Shown here piece after piece: positions 50,566-59,849 of a stretch of 64,000 bases of DNA. Position 1 is the stretch's first letter. Every line of letters starts with the position of its first letter. A program made the position numbers and the translations under genes. Location of the stretch: NCBI RefSeq assembly GCF_001548475.1, contig NZ_LRUJ01000003.1:167139-231138 (forward strand), written 5' to 3'. The notes beneath the pieces are model-generated. The model had not been told where the DNA came from. It saw only the letters and a program-made list of their open reading frames with translations, and did no database searches. This DNA is from Bordetella hinzii LMG 13501 (GTDB taxonomy: Bacteria; Pseudomonadota; Gammaproteobacteria; Burkholderiales; Burkholderiaceae_B).

Positions 50566-51591
50566 TCAATCCACGCTGGCGCCCGAGATCTTGACGGCCT
50601 CGGCCCACTTGGCGATTTCCTTGTCCACGAAGGCGCCGAATTGTTCGGGCGTGGACGGCGTGAACTCGCTGCCCGCGGCGATCATCTTCTGCTTGGCCAC
50701 CGGGTCGGCCATGACTTCGCGCATATCGGCCGAGATCTTGTCCACCAGCGCCTTGGGCGTGCCCTTGGGCGCGAAGAAGCCCGACCACGGCGGGGCGGCA
50801 AAGCCCGGGAAGCCTTGTTCGGCCACCGTGGGGTAGTCCGGCGCGCTGGCAAAGCGTTCGCCGGTCGTGAGCGCGATGATCCGCAGCTTGCCGCTCTTGG
50901 CATAGGCTTGCACCGCCGGCAGGCCGGTGATGCCCACCTGGATCTGGCCGCCCAGCAGGTCGGTCACCATCGGCGCGCTGCCCCGGTAGGGAATATGGGT
51001 CAGGGCGAAGTGGCCCTGGTTCTTCAGCAGCTCCATGCCCAGATGCGAGGCCGTGCCATTGCCGTCCGAACCATAGGAGTACTGCACCACGCCTTTTTTC
51101 AGCAGCGCGATCAGCTCGGTCAGGTTCTTGGCCGGCACTTCGTTATTGACCACGATGGCATTGGGATACAGCGTGGCCTGGGTAATGGGCTCGAAGTCCT
51201 TGCGCGGGTCATAGCGCATGTTCTTGTAGAGCGAGGTGTTGATGCTGTGCGAGCCGGTCACGCCCAGCACCAGCGTATAGCCGTCCGGCGCGGCGCGGGC
51301 CACGAACTCGGAACCGAGGTTGCCGCCGGCGCCCGGACGGTTCTCGACGACAACGCCCTGGCCCCACTTTTTGGACAGGCCTTCGGCCACCAGACGGGCC
51401 GTGATGTCGGTCGCGCCGCCGGCCGGGAAGGGCACGATGATCGTGACCGGACGCGACGGATACGCATCCTGGGCCATTGCGCCGGCCGTGGCGGACATGC
51501 CCAGCACTCCCGCCAGCAAAGGCAGGGCGGCGCTCTTGAGCAGGCTGCGGCGCAGGTTGGCACCGGCAGTGGAGAAAATCCCCGTATTCAT
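50566..51591 (-). CDS. Bug-family (TctC-like) periplasmic carboxylate-binding receptor
   Basis: A 341-residue exported receptor of the tripartite tricarboxylate transport type. Signal peptide (about residues 1-37, ending GAMAQ) contains a double Arg. The mature start YPSRPVTIIVPFPAGGATD is a family hallmark, as are GVTGSHSIN, HIPYRGSAPMV and VAEQGFPGF. No tctA/tctB membrane genes are present in this window, so it is an orphan receptor that may share a membrane component or act in sensing. Its likely ligand is a di- or tricarboxylate or an amide precursor. Confidence 0.92.
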   Translation of the reverse strand: MNTGIFSTAGANLRRSLLKSAALPLLAGVLGMSATAGAMAQDAYPSRPVTIIVPFPAGGATDITARLVAEGLSKKWGQGVVVENRPGAGGNLGSEFVARAAPDGYTLVLGVTGSHSINTSLYKNMRYDPRKDFEPITQATLYPNAIVVNNEVPAKNLTELIALLKKGVVQYSYGSDGNGTASHLGMELLKNQGHFALTHIPYRGSAPMVTDLLGGQIQVGITGLPAVQAYAKSGKLRIIALTTGERFASAPDYPTVAEQGFPGFAAPPWSGFFAPKGTPKALVDKISADMREVMADPVAKQKMIAAGSEFTPSTPEQFGAFVDKEIAKWAEAVKISGASVD

Positions 51592-51654
51592 GTGTCTATC
51601 CTTCTGTGCTCGAATCAATGCAAACATCAAATACAAACCACAAACCGGCCACCG

Positions 51655-52407
51655 CTATATTGCGGTGTACCCCCCGTCCACGCGCACATCCGTGCCCGTG
51701 ATGAACGCAGCGTCCTTGCCCATGAGGAACAAGGCCGTGCGCGCGACTTCTTCTACCTCGCCCAGGCGCCCTATCGGGTAGCGCGGGGCCAGCGCCTGGC
51801 GCGCTGTCTCGGCATCGCCATAGCGGCGCAGCACGCGGCCGGTCAAGACCGCGCCGGGCGACAGGCTCAGCGCCCGGATGCCTTCATCGGCATGATCGAC
51901 CGCGATGGCGCGCGCCAGGGCGATCAGGCCGGCCTTGCTCGCGCCGTAGGCGCCGCGTCCCGCCGCTGCCACGCTGCCCAGCTGCGACGCGACATTGATC
52001 ACCACGCCGCGTCGCGCCCGCCGCATCGGCGCCAGCGCCCACTTGCTCATCAGCCAGGCGCCGGTCAGATTGATGGCCAGGGCCTGGTGCCAGTTCGCGG
52101 CCGACAGATCGCCGATCTTGTCGCCCGGCGTCACCACCGCCGCATTGTTGACCAGGACATCGATGCGGTCCCAGCGCGCCAGCACCGCGTCGACCACACC
52201 GCGCGTCTGCATGGGGTCGGCCACATCGCATTGCAGCCGCAGGATGCGCTCATCGCCCTCCTGGCCCAGCCGGGCCAGCGCATCGGCGTCCAGGTCGATC
52301 AGCGCGACGCGGGCGCCGGCGTCCAGGCAGGCGCGGGCAATGCCCCACCCCAGGTCGCCGGCCGCGCCGGTGATCACCACGACCTGCCCGCAAAGATCTG
52401 TCGTCAT
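51655..52407 (-). CDS. Short-chain dehydrogenase/reductase (SDR) B
   Basis: A 250-residue classical SDR oxidoreductase. NAD-binding TGxxxGxG motif VITGAAGDLGWGIARA, NNAAV after strand 4, catalytic Ser in NVASQLGS and the Tyr-Lys pair in YGASKAG. Acidic residue after strand 2 (LIDLD) suggests NAD(H) preference. It overlaps the preceding SDR gene by 4 bp. Substrate unknown; probably a hydroxy acid or its semialdehyde in the regulon. Confidence 0.9.
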   Translation of the reverse strand: MTTDLCGQVVVITGAAGDLGWGIARACLDAGARVALIDLDADALARLGQEGDERILRLQCDVADPMQTRGVVDAVLARWDRIDVLVNNAAVVTPGDKIGDLSAANWHQALAINLTGAWLMSKWALAPMRRARRGVVINVASQLGSVAAAGRGAYGASKAGLIALARAIAVDHADEGIRALSLSPGAVLTGRVLRRYGDAETARQALAPRYPIGRLGEVEEVARTALFLMGKDAAFITGTDVRVDGGYTAI

Positions 52408-53111
52408 ACCGCCATGGCCCCCAATGAAGCGCCACCGCAGACATAGAGCGTCTGCCCGGTGACGGCGCCTGCCTGCGGCGCCAGAAAGAAATCAATTGCC
52501 GCGACGACTTCATCGGCGCGTATCAGCCGGCCCAGCGGCAGATCCACCTTGGGCGGCGCCCCGCGCCGCGGATCCTTCAGCATGGGCGTATCGACCGCGC
52601 CGGGCGCCACCACATTCACCGTGATGCCGCGCCCGATCAGCTCGGCGGCCAGGCTGCGCGCCATGCCGATCTGGGCCGCCTTGGTCGCGGCATAGGCCGC
52701 GCGATGCGCGCGGCCCAGCACAGCGCGGCTGGACACCAGGACGATGCGGCCCAGCGCCGGCGCCAGCCGCGGCCCGAGCACGCCGAGCAGCGCCAAGGGC
52801 GCCGCGCCGTGCAGGCGCCACAGCAACTCCGTATCCTCGGCACGCGAATCCTCGGCCCCGCCGCTGCGCATGACGCCGGCGCAGTGCACGAAAGCCCGCA
52901 GCCGCGCCGGCAGCGCATCGGCCAGGCCGTCGATGCCCGGGATATCCGTCAGGTCATGGAGGTGATGGGTATAGCCCGCATGCGCGCCCGCCGGCCAGGG
53001 CTGCCGGTCGATGCCGTGCACGCGCCAGCCGGCATCCAACAGATGCCGGGCCAGCGCCAGGCCGATGCCCGACGCAGAACCGGTGATGACGGCGACGCGG
53101 TCGACAGACAT
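52404..53111 (-). CDS. Short-chain dehydrogenase/reductase (SDR) A
   Basis: A 235-residue SDR with VITGSASGIGLALARH, a strand-4 motif altered to VHCAGVM, catalytic Ser in LVSSRAV and YAATKAAQ with the Tyr-Lys pair. The C-terminal segment ends GQTLYVCGG. It overlaps SDR B by four bases and follows the lyase gene by 9 bp. Two different SDRs in tandem suggest consecutive oxidations or a two-subunit enzyme. Confidence 0.88.
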   Translation of the reverse strand: MSVDRVAVITGSASGIGLALARHLLDAGWRVHGIDRQPWPAGAHAGYTHHLHDLTDIPGIDGLADALPARLRAFVHCAGVMRSGGAEDSRAEDTELLWRLHGAAPLALLGVLGPRLAPALGRIVLVSSRAVLGRAHRAAYAATKAAQIGMARSLAAELIGRGITVNVVAPGAVDTPMLKDPRRGAPPKVDLPLGRLIRADEVVAAIDFFLAPQAGAVTGQTLYVCGGASLGAMAV

Positions 53112-53120
53112 CGGCCCGCC

Positions 53121-54014
53121 TCACTCGTCCAGCGTGGTCAGGCGCTTTTCGAGCGCGCGCATCTGCTCATAGCCCATGAGCTGCATGATGTCCTCGATGC
53201 CCACGAGGAGATCAGGACGGTCGACCGGCTCGCCCGTGGCGATCACCTCTTGCATGACGCCCAGGGCCTGGCGCATGCCGTGGATGGCCGCGGCCGGCAG
53301 CATGCGGGGCAGGCTGATGCGCTTGACGCCGATCTCTTTCAGGCGCGCCAGGGGGATCAGCGGCGTGGTGGGACGATTGCGGATGCCAAAGCCCATGTTG
53401 ATGGTCAAGGGCACGCCGGCGGCGTCCACCAGGCGCTTGATGTCGTCCTCGGTACGCACCGCGTCAGGGAAAATCATGTCGGCACCGGCGGCCGCATAGG
53501 CGCGCGCCCGCCGCACCGCGCCCTCGATGCCTTCGACGGCGATCGCATCGGTGCGGGCGATGATGACGAAATCATCGTCGCGGCGCGCCAGGCAGGCCGC
53601 CTCGATCTTCTTGACCATCTCGGCCTGGCTGATCACGTCCTTGCCCGGCATATGGCCGCAGCGCTTGGGACTGACCTGGTCTTCCAGGTTGACGCCCGCC
53701 ACGCCCGCCTCTTCGAACATCTGCACCGTATGGAACACATTGACCGGGTTGCCATAGCCGGTATCGGCGTCGGCGGTCAGCGGGATGGACACCGAGCGCG
53801 CCAGGTGGCGGCAATGCGTGACGTTTTCGGCCAGGCCCATCACGCCGATATCGGCAATACCCAGCAGCGCATTGGACACCGCCGCGCCACTGGTGCAGGC
53901 AGTCTTGAATCCAGCCGCCTCGACCAGGCGGATGCTGTAACCATCGTAGACGCCCGGCGACACGATGAAGGGCTCGTTCTTCAACAGTTGCCGGAATTTA
54001 TTGCGCGGATTCAT
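53121..54014 (-). CDS. Isocitrate lyase/PEP mutase superfamily lyase
   Basis: A 297-residue (beta/alpha)8 enzyme. It has TADADTGYGN (metal-binding Asp), NLEDQVSPKRCGHMPGK and IIARTDA. The KRCGH loop with its Cys is characteristic of C-C bond lyases in this superfamily (methylisocitrate lyase, 2,3-dimethylmalate lyase), not of PEP mutases. It could cleave a methylated malate or isocitrate into pyruvate plus a second acid. Cotranscribed with GntR2, two SDRs and the Bug receptor. It could be a divergent prpB, but prpC is absent. Confidence 0.88.
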   Translation of the reverse strand: MNPRNKFRQLLKNEPFIVSPGVYDGYSIRLVEAAGFKTACTSGAAVSNALLGIADIGVMGLAENVTHCRHLARSVSIPLTADADTGYGNPVNVFHTVQMFEEAGVAGVNLEDQVSPKRCGHMPGKDVISQAEMVKKIEAACLARRDDDFVIIARTDAIAVEGIEGAVRRARAYAAAGADMIFPDAVRTEDDIKRLVDAAGVPLTINMGFGIRNRPTTPLIPLARLKEIGVKRISLPRMLPAAAIHGMRQALGVMQEVIATGEPVDRPDLLVGIEDIMQLMGYEQMRALEKRLTTLDE

Positions 54015-54034
54015 GTCTTGCTGCTCCAGGACTT

Positions 54035-54757
54035 TCAGGCGGCCGTAACGGGATACCCGGAGAGATTGGGCGTCCCTTCGGCCAGATGATCAAAAAGATG
54101 CTGCGCCGCCCGCTCGATGTGTGAACGCATGAGCGATTCGGCCAGTTCGGGGTCGCGCGCGCGGATGGCGCGCAGGATTTGCCAGTGCTCCGCGTAGGCA
54201 TCGTCCTTGCGTTCGAGCACCGTGCCCGAATGCCGGCGATAGACACGCAGCAGGTGATAGAGGTCGCCGCATAGGCTGTTGATGATGCGCTGGTTGCCGC
54301 TGGCGCGGACAATGCGCTCATGGAAGTCAAAGACCCTGGGCTTGGGGGCCAGGCCTTGGGCGGCCTGCTGGCGCCGCTGGCGATCCTCGTCGAGTTCGGC
54401 GAGCAACTGTTCGATGTCCGCGTCGCTCATGCGGCGGGTGGCCAGATTGCAGGCCACGCCCTCGAGCGCCATGCGCATCTGGAACAGCTCCAGCGCGGAT
54501 TCCGCCGACAGGGTGACGACGCGGGCCTTCATATAGGGTTCGCGCGTGATCAGCTGGATGCCCTGCAGGCGGCGCACCGCCTCGCGGACCGGCCCGCGGC
54601 TCACCCCGAACTCCTGCGCCAGCGCCACCTCGTTGATGACGCTGCCGGGCGCCAGGCGGCCCTGGTAAATGGCGTCGAGCACCTGGTCGAACACCACATC
54701 GGCCAACGGACCGGCGGCGTCTTCCTTGATGATGAGGGCGGGCGAGGAATTGCTCAT
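54035..54757 (-). CDS. GntR-family regulator, FCD subgroup, GntR2
   Basis: A 240-residue regulator with an N-terminal winged helix (VFDQVLDAIYQGRLAPGSVI, EFGVSRGPVREAVRRLQG) and an FCD domain (FDFHERIVRASGN, YAEHWQILRAIRARD). It heads the minus-strand unit and is divergent from the acn2 unit. The ATG directly follows the operator-like sequence CTGTCAACACT, again without a ribosome-binding site, which suggests autorepression and possibly a leaderless transcript. Confidence 0.9.
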   Translation of the reverse strand: MSNSSPALIIKEDAAGPLADVVFDQVLDAIYQGRLAPGSVINEVALAQEFGVSRGPVREAVRRLQGIQLITREPYMKARVVTLSAESALELFQMRMALEGVACNLATRRMSDADIEQLLAELDEDRQRRQQAAQGLAPKPRVFDFHERIVRASGNQRIINSLCGDLYHLLRVYRRHSGTVLERKDDAYAEHWQILRAIRARDPELAESLMRSHIERAAQHLFDHLAEGTPNLSGYPVTAA

Positions 54758-54769
54758 AGTGTTGACAGA
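54758..54769. promoter_or_regulatory. Operator-like site touching the GntR2 start codon
   Basis: AGTGTTGACAGA (minus strand TCTGTCAACACT) ends at the base before the ATG. It matches the first ten bases of the palindrome at 54983. A second related sequence, AGTGTCAACTCT, lies at 54789-54800. Confidence 0.55.
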
Positions 54770-54982
54770 CTAGCAAACGAAACCGAAAAGTGTCAACTCT
54801 TTTGCCGTGACAGCAAGACCACGGAACCCCTCACCCTTGCGCCTCACTCCCGGAGAATGCGATTAAATCGGGTCAAAATACCCGGGAAAACCCTAAAACA
54901 ACGCCTTGAAGCGCTTAGACACTTAGGCGCGACACTCAAAAACTGTCAAAAAATATCCGAGAGAACGAGCCCACTCGCACCG

Positions 54983-54996
54983 TAGTGTTGACACTA
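54983..54996. promoter_or_regulatory. Perfect operator palindrome on the acn2 promoter -35
   Basis: TAGTGT-TG-ACACTA, a 6-2-6 dyad. It contains TTGACA (54988-54993), which with TAAGAT (55012-55017, 18-bp spacer) forms a probable promoter for the acn2 unit. A regulator bound here would block RNA polymerase. Confidence 0.68.
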
Positions 54997-55049
54997 TACC
55001 GGGATCAGTCTTAAGATGACCCCAGCCTGGAATTTCTTCTTTCGCCACC

Positions 55050-57725
55050 ATGATTCGTGTTTTATCCAGCGGCGGCCGGTCGCTGCACTATATGGACCTG
55101 GCCGGCGCGGCCCGGGGCCGCGACCTGCAAGCGCAGCCTTACGTCATTCGCATCCTGCTGGAGAATCTTTATCGCCATCAGCACTGGGGCGACGCCATCT
55201 CCGACGAGGAAATCGCGCGGCTGTGGAACTGGCGCGACCATGTGGGCGCCGATCTCGCCCTGCATGTCGCGCGCGTCATCCTGCCGGACTCCAGCGGCTT
55301 GCCCGTGCTGCAGGACCTCGCGGCCCTGCGCGACGCCGTGGCGCGCAATGGCGGCGACGCGGCCCGCGTGGACACCCGCATCCCGGTCGATCTCATCGTG
55401 GACCATTCGCTGCAGGTGGACTACTGGGGGGATGCGCAGGCGGTCTCGCGCAACCTGAGACGGGAGTTCGAGCGCAATGACGAGCGCTACCGCTTCCTCA
55501 AATGGGCGCAGCAGGCCTTCAAGGGCCTGCGCGTGATTCCGCCCGGCATGGGCATCATCCACCAGATCAACCTGGAGTATCTCGCGCCCGTGGTGGCCAC
55601 GCGCGACCGCGGCGACGGCAGCTGGGCCTATCCCGATTTCGTGATCGGCGGCGACTCGCACACCCCCATGGTCAACGCCCTGGGCGTGTTGGGCTGGGGC
55701 GTGGGCGGCATCGATGCCGAGGCTGCCCTGCTGGGCCAGGCCTATACCTTCCCCGTCCCCGATGTGGTGGGCGTGCGCCTGAGCGGCCACATCCGCCCGC
55801 CGGCCTTGACCACGGACGCGGCGCTGCTTATCACCCAGCGCCTGCGGCAAGCGGGCGTGACCGGCCGCATGGTGGAGTTCTTCGGCCCCGCGGCGGCCGA
55901 ACTGAGCATCCCCGAGCGCGCCACCATTGCCAATATGGCGCCCGAGTACGGCGCGACCTGCGGTTTCTTCCCGATCGATGCCCAGAGCCTGGCCTACGCC
56001 CGCATGACGGGGCGACCCGAGGCCCAGGTGCAACTGATCGAAGACTACGCCAAGGCCAACCATCTCTGGCGCGATGCCGGCACGCCCGTGCCGCAGTACA
56101 GCCGCGTCATCGATATTGACCTGTCCGACGCGCTGCCCAGCATGGCCGGACCGCGCCGCCCGCAGGACCGCATGCCCTGGCAAGACGTGCCGGCGGACTT
56201 TCGCGGCCGCCTGACCCGGCCGCTGAACGAGGGCGGTTTCGGCCTGCCCGCAGCGCCAGCGGCGGCCACGCGCGAGACGCCAACGCACGGCTCGATCGTG
56301 CTGGCGGCCATCACATCCTGCACCAACACCTCCAACCCGGCCGTCATGCTGGCCGCGGGCCTGGTGGCCAAGAAGGCGCTGGCATTGGGGCTGACGCCGC
56401 CGGCCTGGCTCAAGCGCTCGCTGGCGCCCGGCTCGCGCGCCGTCACCCGCTATCTGCAGGACGCCGGCCTGCTCGAAGCCTTGCAAGCGCAGGGATTCGA
56501 AGTCATCGGCTATGGCTGCACCACCTGCGGCGGCAAGTCCGGTCCGCTGACGCCCGAAGCCGCCGAGGCCATCGGCGCGCAGGGCCTGGTCACCGCCGCC
56601 GTGCTGTCGGGCAACCGCAATTTCGAAGGCCGCATTCACAAACTGGTGCGCGCCAACTACATCGGCTCGCCAGCCATGGTCGTGCTCTATGCCTTGGCCG
56701 GCCGCATCGACATCGACCTCCAACAGGAGGCCCTGGGCCAGGGGCATGACGGCCGCCCCGTGTATCTGGCCGATGTCTGGCCCACGCCGCAGGAAATCCA
56801 GGCCTTGCTGCCCCACGCCGCCAATCCGCGCATCTTCGCCGAGGTGTATGCCGCCGACAGCCTGGACAGCACGATCTGGCGGGAGCTGCAGGCCCCCGCC
56901 GGGCTGCGCTTCCCCTGGGACCCGGCGTCGCACTACCTGGTCGAGCCGCCCTTTTTCCAGGACGGCCCGCGCCAACCGCTGCAAGACCTGGCAAACAGCC
57001 TGCAGCATGCCCGCGTGCTGGCCGCCTTCGGCGATTCGCTCACCACGGACCATATTTCGCCCAGCGGCGAAATCCCCGCCGATACGCCGGCCGGCCGCTA
57101 TCTCACTCAGGCCGGCCTGGCGCCGCGCGATTTCAACACCTATGTGGCGCGGCGCTGCAACCACCATGTGATGACACGCGCCACCTTCGGCAATATCCGC
57201 ATCAAGAACGAACTCGTGCCCGGCACCGAGGGCGGTTTCACACGGCACTTCCCGGATGGCGCCATGACCACGATCTTCGAGGCCGCGGCCGCCTACCGCC
57301 AGGAAGGCAGCGCCGCCATCGTCCTGGGCGGCAAGGACTATGGCATGGGCAGCAGCCGCGACTGGGCCGCCAAGGGCTCGGCGCTGTTGGGCGTGCGCGC
57401 GGTGATCGCCGAATCCTTCGAGCGCATTCACCGCGCCAACCTCGTCGGCATGGGCGTGCTGCCGCTGGCCTTCGAGCCCGGCCAGGGCTGGCGCCAGCTG
57501 GGCCTGGACGGCAGCGAGGAATTGGCGCTGCGCAATGTCGAGGCCGGCATCATGGCCGCCGAGCCCATCGAAGTCACCGCCCGGGCCGCCGATGGCAGGA
57601 CGACCCGCTTTACCGTGCGCGCCCAGGTCCTGACCGAAGCCGAGCGCCACCTCATGGCCGCCGGCGGCATCCCCGCCAGCGTGCTGCACAGTTTCTTGAA
57701 TGAACCGGCCGCCAACCCCGCCTGA
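55050..57725 (+). CDS. Aconitase-family hydratase/dehydratase (AcnA-like), acn2
   Basis: An 891-residue enzyme of the aconitase family, the length of AcnA. It has GGDSHTPMVNALGVLGWGVGG, the cluster cysteines in SCTNTSNPAV and GCTTCGGKSGP, and the C-terminal GGKDYGMGSSRDWAAKG. Sequence differs markedly from the AcnD encoded 7 kb upstream. It opens an operon with a cyclic amidohydrolase, an amidohydrolase and a CobW protein (gaps 7, 19 and 4 bp), an unusual setting for the TCA enzyme. A specialised substrate is likely. The leader has no clear Shine-Dalgarno site. Confidence 0.88.
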   Translation: MIRVLSSGGRSLHYMDLAGAARGRDLQAQPYVIRILLENLYRHQHWGDAISDEEIARLWNWRDHVGADLALHVARVILPDSSGLPVLQDLAALRDAVARNGGDAARVDTRIPVDLIVDHSLQVDYWGDAQAVSRNLRREFERNDERYRFLKWAQQAFKGLRVIPPGMGIIHQINLEYLAPVVATRDRGDGSWAYPDFVIGGDSHTPMVNALGVLGWGVGGIDAEAALLGQAYTFPVPDVVGVRLSGHIRPPALTTDAALLITQRLRQAGVTGRMVEFFGPAAAELSIPERATIANMAPEYGATCGFFPIDAQSLAYARMTGRPEAQVQLIEDYAKANHLWRDAGTPVPQYSRVIDIDLSDALPSMAGPRRPQDRMPWQDVPADFRGRLTRPLNEGGFGLPAAPAAATRETPTHGSIVLAAITSCTNTSNPAVMLAAGLVAKKALALGLTPPAWLKRSLAPGSRAVTRYLQDAGLLEALQAQGFEVIGYGCTTCGGKSGPLTPEAAEAIGAQGLVTAAVLSGNRNFEGRIHKLVRANYIGSPAMVVLYALAGRIDIDLQQEALGQGHDGRPVYLADVWPTPQEIQALLPHAANPRIFAEVYAADSLDSTIWRELQAPAGLRFPWDPASHYLVEPPFFQDGPRQPLQDLANSLQHARVLAAFGDSLTTDHISPSGEIPADTPAGRYLTQAGLAPRDFNTYVARRCNHHVMTRATFGNIRIKNELVPGTEGGFTRHFPDGAMTTIFEAAAAYRQEGSAAIVLGGKDYGMGSSRDWAAKGSALLGVRAVIAESFERIHRANLVGMGVLPLAFEPGQGWRQLGLDGSEELALRNVEAGIMAAEPIEVTARAADGRTTRFTVRAQVLTEAERHLMAAGGIPASVLHSFLNEPAANPA

Positions 57726-57732
57726 GCAGGAA

Positions 57733-59103
57733 ATGACAACCATGCTGGACCTCGTACTTATCAACGCAAGACTGATGCTGCCCGGCCAGGGCCTGACCGA
57801 AGGCATCCTGGGCGTGCGCGACGGGCGCATCGTGCTGATCGCCGAACCGGGCGATGCCCCCGCGGCGCGCGAAACCATCGACTGCCAGGGACTGTGGGTG
57901 CTGCCCGGCCTGATCGACCCGCACGTGCATTTCGGTTTCGGCTCGCCCGAGACAGACTTCGAGACCGAATCGCGCTTCGCCGCGCTGGGCGGCACGACCT
58001 CGGTGCTGTCCTTCCACCGGTCGGCCGACATCCGCGAGTCTTTCGACGCGGTGCGCGAGCGCGCGCTGGCCCAGAGCTGCGTGGACTTCGGCTTTCATTT
58101 CGGCATCACCAGCCACCTGCACGTGGACACGCTGGAAGACATATCGCGCCGCTTTGGCGTGTCTTCGTACAAGCTCTACATGATGTACAAGGGCGCGGCG
58201 GGGCTGTCCAAGGGTTTTACCGACATCGACGACGGGCTGCTGTACTCGGCGCTCAAGACCACGGCGGCCATCCCTGGCGCCATCATGGGCGTGCACTGCG
58301 AAAACGTCGAAGTGATCCCGGTGCTGCGCGATCCGCTGCGCGCGGCCGGCCGCGATGACCTGAAGGCCTGGAACGAGCAAAGCCCCGATTTCCTGGAAGC
58401 CGAGAACGTGCACCGCGTGTGCTACTTCGCCAACAAGGTGGGCGCGGCCGTCAACATCGTGCACCTGAGCAGCCGCGAGGCCCTGGACGAGGCGCGCCGC
58501 CACCGGCGCACGCCCGGCGCCCCGCCGATCTATGTCGAGACCTGCCCGCACTATCTCTTCCTGAATGACGAGTCCCCGGCCGGCACCTATGCCAAGGTCA
58601 ACCCGCCGGTGCGCGGCCAGGACGACGTGGAAGCCATGTGGGAAGGCGTGCTGGACGGATCCATCACCACCATCGGCACCGACCATGTCCCGCGCAAGCG
58701 CGTCACCAAGGACAAGGACATCTGGGCGGCCACCAATGGCTTCCCAGGCACCGGCCTGATGCTGCCCATCCTGCTGCATGAAGGCTATCACCGCCGCGGC
58801 GTGCCGCTGGAGACCCTGATGAAGGTCGCCGCCGAGAACAGCGCGCGCATCTATCGCATGCCCGGCAAGGGCAGCATCGAGATCGGCAAGGATGCCGACC
58901 TGGTTGTGGTCGACCCGGACCTGGAGCGCGTGGTCGATCCGGCCACGCTGGAATCAAACTCCGACTACTCGCCGTATGAAGGCATGACCCTCAAGGGCTG
59001 GCCGGTGCGCACGCTGGTGCGCGGGCGCACCATCGCCCTGGACGGCCGCATCACCGACCAGGCGCGCGCCGAGCCCGGCGGCCGCTATCTCAACCGATTT
59101 TGA
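57733..59103 (+). CDS. Cyclic amidohydrolase (dihydropyrimidinase/dihydroorotase/imidase type)
   Basis: A 456-residue zinc amidohydrolase that should open a cyclic amide, imide or ureide ring. The binuclear metal site is complete: DPHVHFG (HxH), the Lys to be carbamylated in SSYKLYMMYKG, His in GVHCEN and VHLSS, and Asp in GTDHVP. It is closer to the dihydropyrimidinase/hydantoinase group than to pyrimidine-biosynthetic PyrC. It lies 7 bp after acn2 and is followed by an amidohydrolase, as in imidase/half-amidase pathways. The ring substrate is unknown. Confidence 0.85.
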   Translation: MTTMLDLVLINARLMLPGQGLTEGILGVRDGRIVLIAEPGDAPAARETIDCQGLWVLPGLIDPHVHFGFGSPETDFETESRFAALGGTTSVLSFHRSADIRESFDAVRERALAQSCVDFGFHFGITSHLHVDTLEDISRRFGVSSYKLYMMYKGAAGLSKGFTDIDDGLLYSALKTTAAIPGAIMGVHCENVEVIPVLRDPLRAAGRDDLKAWNEQSPDFLEAENVHRVCYFANKVGAAVNIVHLSSREALDEARRHRRTPGAPPIYVETCPHYLFLNDESPAGTYAKVNPPVRGQDDVEAMWEGVLDGSITTIGTDHVPRKRVTKDKDIWAATNGFPGTGLMLPILLHEGYHRRGVPLETLMKVAAENSARIYRMPGKGSIEIGKDADLVVVDPDLERVVDPATLESNSDYSPYEGMTLKGWPVRTLVRGRTIALDGRITDQARAEPGGRYLNRF

Positions 59104-59122
59104 TTTTTCCGCAGGAACCGAC

Positions 59123-59845
59123 ATGAGCGAAACCAAGAAACGCATCTGGGACGACTTTCTGACCGAGCGCGACAAGCAGGTGCTGGCCCAGGCCGGCTAC
59201 GGCAAGCGCGGCGGCTTCGGCAAACGCCCCGCCCTGTTCATCATCGATGTCCAATACAACTTCTGCGGCGACACGCCCCAGGACATTCTCGAAGGGCTGA
59301 AGCAATACCGCACTCATTGCGGCCGAGAAGCCTGGGAAGCCGTCGAACATATCGTGCCCCTGCTGGAGCTGGCGCGCGAGAAGAACATCCCGGTGTTCTA
59401 TACCGAAAGCGGCCGCCGCGCCGACCTGCTCGACAGCGGCGTGCAAGTGGGCAAGAACCATCGCGGCGGGGAAAAGACCGTGCTGGCCGACACCCATGCC
59501 ACGCAGACCGTCGAGCCCCTGGCGCCGCGCCCGCAGGACATCCGCATCACCAAGCAGAAGCCGTCGTGCTTTTTCGGCACCATCTTCATGAGCCACCTGA
59601 ACTTCCTGGATGTGGACACGCTGATCCTGGTGGGCTGCACCTCCTCGGGCTGCCTGCGCGCCACCACGGTCGATGCCTATTCCTATAATTTCAAGGTCAT
59701 CATCCCCGAGGAATGCGCGTTCGACCGCTTCCAGTCCAGCCACGCCATGAGCCTGTTCGACCTGAACTGCAAATACGCCGACGTCATCCCCAGCGTCGAA
59801 GTGCAGGACTATCTGCGAGCCCTGCCCGCCCCCAAGGCCGATTGA
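59123..59845 (+). CDS. Isochorismatase-fold amidohydrolase (N-carbamoylsarcosine amidase/half-amidase type)
   Basis: A 240-residue cysteine hydrolase. The catalytic triad of the family is visible: Asp in LFIIDVQYNF, Lys in TKQKPSCFFG and Cys in CTSSGCLRATTVDA, with the preceding cis-peptide. The TSSGCLRAT context matches N-carbamoylsarcosine amidase-type enzymes, as does the N-terminal extension (IWDDFLTERDKQVL). It probably hydrolyses the linear amide or carbamoyl product of the preceding ring-opening enzyme, giving a free acid and ammonia. Confidence 0.87.
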   Translation: MSETKKRIWDDFLTERDKQVLAQAGYGKRGGFGKRPALFIIDVQYNFCGDTPQDILEGLKQYRTHCGREAWEAVEHIVPLLELAREKNIPVFYTESGRRADLLDSGVQVGKNHRGGEKTVLADTHATQTVEPLAPRPQDIRITKQKPSCFFGTIFMSHLNFLDVDTLILVGCTSSGCLRATTVDAYSYNFKVIIPEECAFDRFQSSHAMSLFDLNCKYADVIPSVEVQDYLRALPAPKAD

Positions 59846-59849
59846 TGCC

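Noticed and set aside
55062..58031. Long minus-strand frame opposite acn2
   Set aside because: Shadow of acn2; composition is typical of antisense GC-rich frames.
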